From Burkholderia latens (GTDB lineage Bacteria; Pseudomonadota; Gammaproteobacteria; Burkholderiales; Burkholderiaceae), in NCBI RefSeq assembly GCF_001718795.1, contig NZ_CP013435.1, positions 2,666,001 through 2,730,000 on the forward strand: 64,000 nucleotides of DNA. Reading direction: 5' to 3'. Both the position numbers and the translations under genes were made by a program. How positions within the stretch are numbered: the first letter of the stretch is position 1; each line of letters opens with the position of its first letter. The notes beneath the pieces are model-generated. The model saw nothing but the letters and a program-made list of their open reading frames with translations, made no database searches and was not told the DNA's origin. Below, piece by piece: positions 57,274 to 64,000 of this stretch.

Positions 57274-58650
57274 ATGCAATCGAACACGGTCCATCCGTGC
57301 GATGAGGTGCTGCCGACCGGCAAGCTTGTAACGCTTGGTCTGCAACACGTCCTCGTCATGTACGCCGGCGCCGTCGCCGTGCCGCTCATCGTCGGCGGCG
57401 CGCTGAAGCTGCCCAAAGACCAGATCGCGTTCCTGATCAGCGCCGATCTGTTTTCATGCGGTATCGCGACGCTGATCCAGACGCTCGGCCTGTGGATCTT
57501 CGGGATCCGGCTGCCGGTGATCATGGGCTGCACGTTCGCGGCAGTCGGCCCGATGATCGCGATCGGCACCAATCCCGGCCTCGGCATTCTCGACATCTTC
57601 GGCTCGACGATCGCGGCCGGCATCATCGGCATCGTGCTCGCGCCGATGATCGGCAGGCTGTTGCGATTCTTCCCGCCCGTCGTCGTCGGCACGGTGATCG
57701 CGGTGATCGGGCTGTCGCTGATGGAAGTCGGGATCAACTGGGCGGCCGGCGGCGTCGGCAATCCCGAATACGGTAGTCCCGTCTACCTCGGCCTGTCGCT
57801 GCTCGTGCTCACGCTGATCCTGCTGATCAACAAGTACGGTCGCGGCTTCATCGCGAACATCTCGGTGCTGCTCGGCATCGTCGCCGGCTTCGTGATCGCG
57901 TTCGCGATCGGCCGCGTGAACACGGACGGCGTCGCGCTTGCGCCGTGGGTCGGCTTCGTGATGCCGTTCCACTTCGGCATGCCGCACTTCGACCCGCTGT
58001 CGATCGCGACGATGGTCACGGTAATGTTCGTCACGTTCATCGAATCGACGGGGATGTTCCTCGCGGTCGGCGACATGGTCGATCGTCCGGTCAATCAGGA
58101 GCGCCTCGTGCGCGGCCTGCGTGTCGACGGCCTCGGTACGCTGATCGGCGGCATCTTCAACTCGTTCCCGCATACGTCGTTCTCGCAGAACGTCGGCCTG
58201 ATCGGCGTGACCGGCGTCAAGAGCCGGTTCGTCTGCGCGACCGGCGGCGTGATCCTGGTCCTGCTCGGGCTGTTCCCGAAGATGGCGCAGGTCGTCGCAT
58301 CGGTGCCGCCGTTCGTGCTCGGCGGCGCAGGCATCGTGATGTTCGGGATGGTCGCCGCGAACGGCATCAAGGTGCTGTCGAAGGTCGACTTCGTGACCAA
58401 CGCGCACAACCTGTTCATCGTCGCCGTGAGCGTCGGCATGGGCCTCGTGCCGGTCGTGTCGCCGCACTTCTTCTCGAAGTTGCCGCCGGCGCTCGCGCCG
58501 ATCCTGCACAGCGGCATCCTGCTTGCATCGGCCACGGCCGTGATCCTGAACATCGTGTTCAACGGCGTGAAGGGCGAAAAAGAAGCGCGTTGCGAAATCC
58601 GCCGCGCAGGGCACGACTTCGACGGACGTCCGGCCGACGTGCATCACTGA
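57274..58650 (+). CDS. NCS2-family purine (xanthine/uric acid) permease
   Basis: The 458-residue nucleobase:cation symporter-2 protein has about 12-14 hydrophobic helices. GLQHVLVMYAGAVAVPLIVG and the signature FSQNVGLIGVTGVKSRFV are diagnostic of the xanthine/urate branch (XanP, UacT). FIESTGMFLAVGDMVDRPV is the conserved helix-8 region. It probably imports xanthine or urate with protons. ATG 57274 is chosen because GGAG lies eight bases upstream; GTG 57265 overlaps that site. A terminator follows 42 bp after the stop. Confidence 0.93.
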   Translation: MQSNTVHPCDEVLPTGKLVTLGLQHVLVMYAGAVAVPLIVGGALKLPKDQIAFLISADLFSCGIATLIQTLGLWIFGIRLPVIMGCTFAAVGPMIAIGTNPGLGILDIFGSTIAAGIIGIVLAPMIGRLLRFFPPVVVGTVIAVIGLSLMEVGINWAAGGVGNPEYGSPVYLGLSLLVLTLILLINKYGRGFIANISVLLGIVAGFVIAFAIGRVNTDGVALAPWVGFVMPFHFGMPHFDPLSIATMVTVMFVTFIESTGMFLAVGDMVDRPVNQERLVRGLRVDGLGTLIGGIFNSFPHTSFSQNVGLIGVTGVKSRFVCATGGVILVLLGLFPKMAQVVASVPPFVLGGAGIVMFGMVAANGIKVLSKVDFVTNAHNLFIVAVSVGMGLVPVVSPHFFSKLPPALAPILHSGILLASATAVILNIVFNGVKGEKEARCEIRRAGHDFDGRPADVHH

Positions 58651-58692
58651 TTGGTCTTGCAGCGGCCGCAGCCGAATGCTGCGGTGAAGGAT

Positions 58693-58720
58693 AAAACGCC
58701 ACGGCCTGCCGTGGCGTTTT
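58693..58720 (+). terminator. Intrinsic terminator after the purine permease gene
   Basis: AAAACGCCACGGC (58693-58705) pairs with GCCGTGGCGTTTT (58708-58720); a TTTTGCTTT stretch ends the stem. It also carries A residues on the left and may work in both directions. Confidence 0.85.
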
Positions 58721-58817
58721 GCTTTGCGGAGCGGGCCCGCGACGGCGGCGGCGATGCGTGCGACGCGGGCGACGATCCGCCTTCGCCGCACACGGCTCGC
58801 ATCCATCGACCGCACCC

Positions 58818-58851
58818 AAAAAAAACGCCACGGACGAACGTCCGTGGCGTT
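58818..58851 (-). terminator. Intrinsic terminator of the RND efflux operon
   Basis: AACGCCACGGAC (58825-58836) pairs with GTCCGTGGCGTT (58840-58851) around a short loop. On minus the stem is followed by a run of U from the A tract 58818-58826, so it ends leftward transcription about 67 bp after the outer-membrane gene. Its stem shares AACGCCACGG with the terminator at 58693. Confidence 0.85.
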
Positions 58852-58917
58852 GTCGCATCGAAGGTGCTGCAGCTGAGGCGACGCGGAGCGGTTCCCCGCC
58901 CGTGTCCGCCGCCGTGC

Positions 58918-60441
58918 TTACCCGTTCGTCGCGGTTGCCGACGCGCTCGCCGGTGCGGCCGCCTTGTCGTAGCCGGCCGTCTCGTCAGGCGCTCGCGGCG
59001 TCTCGCCGGCACGTTGGATCCAGCCGCCGCCCAGTGCGCGATACAGGTCGACGAGGTTCGTCCAGCGTGCGAGCCGTGCGCTGATCAGCGTCTGCTGCGC
59101 CGAGTAGAGATCGGTCTGCGCGGTCAGCACCGACAGATAGCTGTCGACGCCGTTCTTGTAGCGCAGGTCCGACAAGTCGAAGCGGCGCTGCTGCGCGTGC
59201 TCGTTGCGCTCGAGCGCCGCGATCTGCTGGTCGTACGTGCCGCGTGCTGCCAGCCCGTCAGACACTTCGCGGAACGCCGACTGGATCGCCTTCTCGTAGT
59301 TCGCGATCTCGATGCGCTTTTGCACGTTCGCGAGATTCAGGTTCGCGATGTTCTGCCCGCCTTCGAAGATCGGCATCGTGATCTGCGGCGCGAACGACCA
59401 CGCCGCCGTGCCGGCCTTGAACAGCCCGCCAAGCGTCGGGCTTGCAGTGCCGAACGCGCCCGTCAGCGAGATGCGCGGGAAGAACGCCGCGCGCGCCGCG
59501 CCGATGTTCGCGTTCGCGGCAAGCAGCGTCTGCTCGGCCTGCATCACGTCGGGGCGACGCGTGAGCAGATCCGACGGCAGGCCCGCCGGCACGTCCGTGA
59601 GCAGGTTCTGCGCGTCGAGCGGCATGCCCGCCGGCAGATCGTCCGGCAGCGGCTCGCCGATCAGCAGCACCAGCGCGTTCAGCGCCTGCGCACGCGCACG
59701 CGCCTGCGCCTGCTGGTTCGCGAGCGCCGTTTCGACGACCGTCTGCGCCTGACGCAGGTCGAGCTCGGAGCCCGTACCGTTGTCGAACTGCAGCTTCGTC
59801 AGGTCGTACGACGCCTGCGCGGTCTTCAGCGTGTTTTCCGTGACCTTCAGCAGATCCTCGGTCGACAGCAGCGTCAGATATTGGTCCGCGACCTGCGACA
59901 CGAGCGAGATCTCGGTCGCCTGACGCGCGTACGACGTTGCCAGATACTGTGCGAGCGCCTGGTCCTTCAGGCTCTGCACGCGGCCGAACAGGTCGAGCTC
60001 CCACGACGCGGACAGCCCGACGTTGTAGGTGCGCGAGATGTACGGCGCGCCGGTCTGCGACACGCCGCGCGGCACGCGCTGGATGTTGCCGGTGCCCGTA
60101 CCGTCGAGCGTCGGGAACAGGCCCGCGCGCGTGATCTGGTACTGCGCGCGCGACGCCTCGATGTTCAGCACCGCGACGCGCAGGTCGCGGTTGTTCTTCA
60201 GCGCGATCTCGATCAGCCGCTGCAGGCGCGGATCGACGAAGAATTCGCGCCAGCCGATGGCGGTCGCCGCCTGGCCGTTCGCGCTGCGCGCGCCGGCAGC
60301 GCCGGGCTGCGTCGCATAGACGCCGCCCGACGGGTATGCCTGCGCGACGGGCGCGTCGGGCCGCGTGTAATGCGGCGCCAGCGTGCAGCCCGCGGCCAGG
60401 AGCGCGACTGCGATTGCAGTCAAAGCGTGTTTTTGCATCAT
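58918..60441 (-). CDS. RND efflux outer membrane factor lipoprotein (OprM family)
   Basis: The 507-residue TolC-like channel has a lipoprotein signal with lipobox LLAAGC near residue 20. Two OEP repeats follow (RLIEIALKNNRDLRVAVLNI, ILSTDDLLK-like LLSTEDLLKVTENTLKTAQA). SWELDLFGRVQSLKDQALAQ is the conserved segment of NodT/OprM proteins. It forms the exit duct of a tripartite pump. ATG 60441 shares its A with the pump's TGA; GTG 60444 and ATG 60438 are alternatives. The protein ends with an Ala/Ser/Thr-rich tail. Confidence 0.92.
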   Translation of the reverse strand: MMQKHALTAIAVALLAAGCTLAPHYTRPDAPVAQAYPSGGVYATQPGAAGARSANGQAATAIGWREFFVDPRLQRLIEIALKNNRDLRVAVLNIEASRAQYQITRAGLFPTLDGTGTGNIQRVPRGVSQTGAPYISRTYNVGLSASWELDLFGRVQSLKDQALAQYLATSYARQATEISLVSQVADQYLTLLSTEDLLKVTENTLKTAQASYDLTKLQFDNGTGSELDLRQAQTVVETALANQQAQARARAQALNALVLLIGEPLPDDLPAGMPLDAQNLLTDVPAGLPSDLLTRRPDVMQAEQTLLAANANIGAARAAFFPRISLTGAFGTASPTLGGLFKAGTAAWSFAPQITMPIFEGGQNIANLNLANVQKRIEIANYEKAIQSAFREVSDGLAARGTYDQQIAALERNEHAQQRRFDLSDLRYKNGVDSYLSVLTAQTDLYSAQQTLISARLARWTNLVDLYRALGGGWIQRAGETPRAPDETAGYDKAAAPASASATATNG

Positions 60442-63400
60442 CACTGTCCCTTGTTGCCTTCGTCGCCGTTGCCCGGTTTCTCTTCGTGATGCGAGTGCTC
60501 CTGAGCCAGGCGCAGCGCCTCGTCGACGTCTTCCTTCTCGCCGCTGAAGATCGCACGAATCTTCACGAAGAACATCGGGATCATGAAGATCGCGAGGAAC
60601 GTCGCGGTGATCATCCCGCCGATCACGCCGGTACCGATCGCGTGCTGGCTCGCCGAACCCGCGCCGTTGCTGATCGCGAGCGGCATCACGCCGAGAATGA
60701 ACGCGAGCGACGTCATCAGGATCGGACGCAGCCGCAGGCGCGCCGCTTCCAGCGCGGCCTCGATCGGCCCCATCTTCTCCGTCATCTGCAGTTCGCGCGC
60801 GAATTCCACGATCAGGATCGCGTTCTTCGCGGACAAGCCCACGGTGGTCAGCAGACCGACCTGGAAGAACACGTCGTTCTCGAGGCCGCGCATCGTCGCC
60901 GCGAGCAGTGCACCGATCACGCCGAGCGGCACCACCATGATCACCGAGAACGGAATCGACCAGCTTTCATACAGTGCGGCGAGACACAGGAACACCACGA
61001 GGATCGAAATCGCGTACAGCACCGGCGCCTGCGAGCCCGACTGGATTTCCTGGAACGACAGGCCCGTCCACGAGTAGCCGATACCGACCGGCAGCTTCTT
61101 CGCGAGCCCTTCCATCGCGGTCATCGCCTGGCCCGTCGACTTGCCCGGTGCGGCCTGACCCTGGATTTCCATTGCCGATACGCCGTTGTAACGCTCGAGC
61201 TTCGGCGAACCGTACGTCCAGTGACCGGTCGCGAACGCGCTGAACGGCACCATCCCGCCCGACCCGTTGCGCACGTACCAGATGTTCATGTCCTCCGGCG
61301 TCATCCGGAACGGTGCGTCGGCCTGCACGTACACCTTCTTGATCCGGCCGTCGGTGTCGAGGAAGTTGTTCACGTACTTCGACGCCCACGCGATCGAGAA
61401 CGTCTGGTCGATCGCATCCGCGCTCACGCCGAGCGCGTTCGCCTTCTCGCGGTCGATGTCGACTTTGTACTGCGGCGTATCGTTCAGCCCGTTCGGACGC
61501 ACGCCCTGCAGCGTCGGATCCTTCGCGGCCATCCCCAGCAACTGGTTGCGCGCGGCCATCAGCGCGTCGTGGCCGAGACCGGCGTTGTCCGTCAGCTCGA
61601 AGTCGAAGCCGGCGGCCGTGCCGAGTTCCGGAATCGACGGCGGGTTGAACGGGATCACGATCGCGTCCTTGTAGCTGCCGTAGCGGCCGAACATCCGGCC
61701 GATCAGCGCCTGGACCTTCTGGTTCGCGTGCTGACGCTGCGAGTAGTCCTTCAGCTTCACGAACACGAGACCGGAGTTCTGGCCGCGGCCGGCAAAACTG
61801 AAGCCGTTGACCGTGAACGCCGATTCGACGATTTCCTTCTCGTCCTTCAGCAGGTAGTCGGAAATGTTCGCGAGCGTGCGCGCAGTCGTTTCCTGCGTCG
61901 AACCCGACGGCGTCTGCACGATCACGAACATCAGGCCCTGGTCCTCATCGGGCAGGAACGACTTCGGCAGGCGCACGAACAGCAGCCCGACCGCGACGAT
62001 CACGACCAGATAGATGATGAGCCAGCGGCCCGAGCGCTTGATCACGTGGTGCACGCCGACGTGGTACTTGTCGCGGCTGTTGTTGAACGTGCGGTTGAAC
62101 CAGCCGAAGAAGCCCTTCTTCTCTTCGTGATGGCCCTGCGGGATCGGCTTGAGGATCGTCGCGCAGAGTGCGGGCGTCAGAATCAACGCGACGAGCACCG
62201 ACAGCACCATCGCGGACACGATCGTCAGCGAGAACTGCCGATAGATCGCGCCCACCGAACCGCCGGAGAAAGCGACCGGCACGAACACCGCCGACAGCAC
62301 GAGCGCGACGCCGACGAGTGCGCCGGTGATCTGGCCCATCGCCTTGCGGGTCGCCTCCTTGGGCGACAGCCCTTCTTCCGCCATCACGCGCTCGACGTTC
62401 TCGACCACCACGATCGCATCGTCCACCAGCAGACCGATCGCGAGCACGAGGCCGAACATCGACAGCGTGTTGATCGAGAAGCCGACCAGCGACATGATCG
62501 CGAACGTGCCGAGCAGCACGACCGGCACCGCGATCGTCGGGATGATCGTCGCTCGCAGGTTCTGCAGGAACAGATACATCACGAGGAACACGAGCACGAT
62601 ACCTTCGAGCAGCGTCTTGACCACTTCCTCGATCGACAGCTTCACGAACGGCGTCGTGTCGTACGGATACTTGACGACGAGGCCGTGCGGGAAGAACGGT
62701 GCGAGCTCGTCGATCTTCGCGCGCACGGCCTTCGCGGTCGCGAGCGCGTTCGCGTTGGTCGCGAGCTGGATACCGAGTGCCGCGGTCGGCTGACCGTTGT
62801 ACTTCGTATCGAAGTTGTAGTTTTCACCGCCGAGGCCGATCTGCGCGACGTCCTTCAGGCGAACCTGCGAGCCGTCCTGGTTGACCTTCAGCAGGATGTT
62901 GCCGAACTGCTCGGGCGTCTGCAGCAGCGTCGATTCGGTGATCGTCGCCTGCAGCACGGTGCCCGGCTTCGCCGGCGTGCCGCCGATCTGGCCGCCCGCG
63001 ATCTGCACGTTCTGCGCGGTGATCGCGCTCGTCACGTCGACCGGCGTGAGGCCGTAGTTCGTCAGGCGGTTCGGATCGAGCCAGATCCGCATCGCGTACT
63101 GCGAGCCGAACAGCGTGACGGTACCGACGCCGTTCAGGCGGCTGATCGGATCCTTCACGTGCGACGCGACAAAGTTCGCGAGGTCGTACTTGTTCATGCT
63201 GCCGTCTTCGGAGTTGAATGCGAGCACCAGCAGGAAGCTGCTGCTCGACTTCGTCACCGACAGACCGAGCTGCTGCACGACCTGCGGCAGAACCGGCGTC
63301 GCGAGCGACAGCTTGTTCTGCACCTGAACCTGCGCGATGTCGGCGTTGGTGCCCGGCGCGAACGTGAGCGTGATGGTCGCGTTGCCCGAGTCGTCACTCG

Positions 63401-63641
63401 TCGACGACATGTACAGGAAGTTGTCGAGACCGCTCATCTGCTGCTCGATCACCTGCGTCACCGTGTCTTCCACCGTCTTGGCGGAAGCGCCCGGGTAGTT
63501 CGCGGTGATCTGGATCGACGGCGGCGCGATCGTCGGATACTGCGCGATCGGCAGCGTGAAGATCGCCGCAACCCCGGCCAGCATCAGGATGATGGCGATC
63601 ACCCACGCGAAGATCGGGCGATCGATAAAAAACTTTGCCAT
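60441..63641 (-). CDS. RND multidrug efflux pump (AcrB/HAE1 family)
   Basis: The 1066-residue inner-membrane proton antiporter has the HAE1 N-terminus [20 protein letters not shown], the porter domain, a helix-4 segment with [18 protein letters not shown] holding proton-relay Asp pairs, and the second-half [19 protein letters not shown] and [14 protein letters not shown] with the conserved Lys. [12 protein letters not shown] is typical. Length is normal. It resembles the B. pseudomallei BpeB and B. cenocepacia RND-4 pump in context and organisation. Expelled drugs cannot be read from sequence. Confidence 0.95.
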   Translation of the reverse strand: MAKFFIDRPIFAWVIAIILMLAGVAAIFTLPIAQYPTIAPPSIQITANYPGASAKTVEDTVTQVIEQQMSGLDNFLYMSSTSDDSGNATITLTFAPGTNADIAQVQVQNKLSLATPVLPQVVQQLGLSVTKSSSSFLLVLAFNSEDGSMNKYDLANFVASHVKDPISRLNGVGTVTLFGSQYAMRIWLDPNRLTNYGLTPVDVTSAITAQNVQIAGGQIGGTPAKPGTVLQATITESTLLQTPEQFGNILLKVNQDGSQVRLKDVAQIGLGGENYNFDTKYNGQPTAALGIQLATNANALATAKAVRAKIDELAPFFPHGLVVKYPYDTTPFVKLSIEEVVKTLLEGIVLVFLVMYLFLQNLRATIIPTIAVPVVLLGTFAIMSLVGFSINTLSMFGLVLAIGLLVDDAIVVVENVERVMAEEGLSPKEATRKAMGQITGALVGVALVLSAVFVPVAFSGGSVGAIYRQFSLTIVSAMVLSVLVALILTPALCATILKPIPQGHHEEKKGFFGWFNRTFNNSRDKYHVGVHHVIKRSGRWLIIYLVVIVAVGLLFVRLPKSFLPDEDQGLMFVIVQTPSGSTQETTARTLANISDYLLKDEKEIVESAFTVNGFSFAGRGQNSGLVFVKLKDYSQRQHANQKVQALIGRMFGRYGSYKDAIVIPFNPPSIPELGTAAGFDFELTDNAGLGHDALMAARNQLLGMAAKDPTLQGVRPNGLNDTPQYKVDIDREKANALGVSADAIDQTFSIAWASKYVNNFLDTDGRIKKVYVQADAPFRMTPEDMNIWYVRNGSGGMVPFSAFATGHWTYGSPKLERYNGVSAMEIQGQAAPGKSTGQAMTAMEGLAKKLPVGIGYSWTGLSFQEIQSGSQAPVLYAISILVVFLCLAALYESWSIPFSVIMVVPLGVIGALLAATMRGLENDVFFQVGLLTTVGLSAKNAILIVEFARELQMTEKMGPIEAALEAARLRLRPILMTSLAFILGVMPLAISNGAGSASQHAIGTGVIGGMITATFLAIFMIPMFFVKIRAIFSGEKEDVDEALRLAQEHSHHEEKPGNGDEGNKGQ

Positions 63642-63656
63642 GAAACAGGCTCCCTG

Positions 63657-64000
63657 TTATTGCGCGCTCGACGCAGCGGCGGCGCTCGCCGGTGCTGCGC
63701 CCGAGGCGGCGGCACCCGAACCGGCCGCGGCCGGCGCCGCGGATGCGGCTGCAACGCCCGATGCCGCCGAGGCGGCCGGCAGCTGCGCCGGAACCGACTT
63801 CACGGTCGCACCCGGACGCACCTTGTCGACGCCCTGCACGATCACGCGGTCGCCCGCCTGCAGACCGCCCTCGACGATCCAGTTCTGCCCCTGGATGCCG
63901 GTCGTCTTCAACGGACGCGGCTCGACCTTGTTGCTCGCGTTCACGACCATCGCGATCGCCTGGCCCTTCTGGTCGTGCGTGACGCCGATCTGCGGCACCA
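63657..64000 (-). CDS. RND membrane fusion protein, C-terminal end (5' part outside window)
   Basis: Only the last 114 residues of an AcrA-like periplasmic adaptor are present, ending at TAA 63657-63659. PQIGVTHDQKGQAIAMVVNA, IQGQNWIVEGGLQAGDRVIV and QGVDKVRPGATVKSVPAQL are the membrane-proximal domain. A Pro/Ala/Ser/Gly tail of about 40 residues follows. The gene is 15 bp upstream of the pump gene and begins beyond the window edge; a TetR-type repressor would be expected further out. Confidence 0.93.
   Translation of the reverse strand, partial: VPQIGVTHDQKGQAIAMVVNASNKVEPRPLKTTGIQGQNWIVEGGLQAGDRVIVQGVDKVRPGATVKSVPAQLPAASAASGVAAASAAPAAAGSGAAASGAAPASAAAASSAQ

Overview
This is a GC-rich chromosomal segment from a beta-proteobacterium, most probably a Burkholderia of the cepacia complex. 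Codon usage is strongly GC3-biased. The conserved blocks also fit: murJ opposite rpsT, the argF/murB/yajQ/plsY neighbourhood, a kynR/kynBUA locus, and an RND efflux operon resembling BpeAB-OprB (B. pseudomallei) or RND-4 (B. cenocepacia). I see no tRNA or rRNA genes, insertion sequences, prophage or CRISPR. The window looks like stable core chromosome with metabolic islands.

Region 1 (1-24 kb) is mostly housekeeping: the adk 3' end, a short-chain dehydrogenase, sirB1-like, murJ, rpsT, argF, murB, yajQ, plsY, a YbaK deacylase, an acyl-CoA synthetase, xerD overlapping a DNA methyltransferase, queG, tsaE overlapping amiC, an EamA exporter, pirin, a thioredoxin-TPR protein, tcdA, pdxH, cfa, a DUF72 protein with a disordered N-terminus, and msrA. 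Several intrinsic terminators separate convergent units.

Region 2 (24.7-38 kb) is catabolic. It holds an SBP56-type methanethiol oxidase/selenium-binding protein coupled to a small membrane protein, a flavin reductase, the tryptophan-to-anthranilate operon kynB-kynU-kynA with its divergent Lrp-type regulator, and a benzoylformate decarboxylase / aldehyde dehydrogenase / ketopantoate-reductase-family operon with an MFS transporter and a divergent LysR regulator. That operon can be read as D-mandelate to benzoate.

Region 3 (38-51 kb) is a polyol regulon. dalD-xylB and a SorC-family regulator run rightward. Facing them is a long leftward set: SDR polyol dehydrogenase, PfkB kinase, GatZ-family protein, and an ABC transporter with an embedded HAD hydrolase. 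The two outer promoters, 12.8 kb apart, carry the same unusual operator: 17-bp arms, a 7-nt spacer, half-site CGATCATTYGCTC, and a -10 hexamer GATCAT inside the first half-site 17 bp from a TTGAC(A/T) -35. This ties both arms into one regulon and is the best candidate in the window for a coherent, possibly undescribed system (D-arabitol via xylulose plus galactitol/sorbitol via tagatose or fructose).

Region 4 (51-64 kb) holds zur-znuABC with a histidine-rich tail on the ATPase, S-formylglutathione hydrolase preceded by a small cysteine-rich ORF and a second xylulokinase-like gene, an NCS2 purine permease, and the RND operon (outer-membrane factor, pump, and the C-terminus of the membrane-fusion protein at the right edge).
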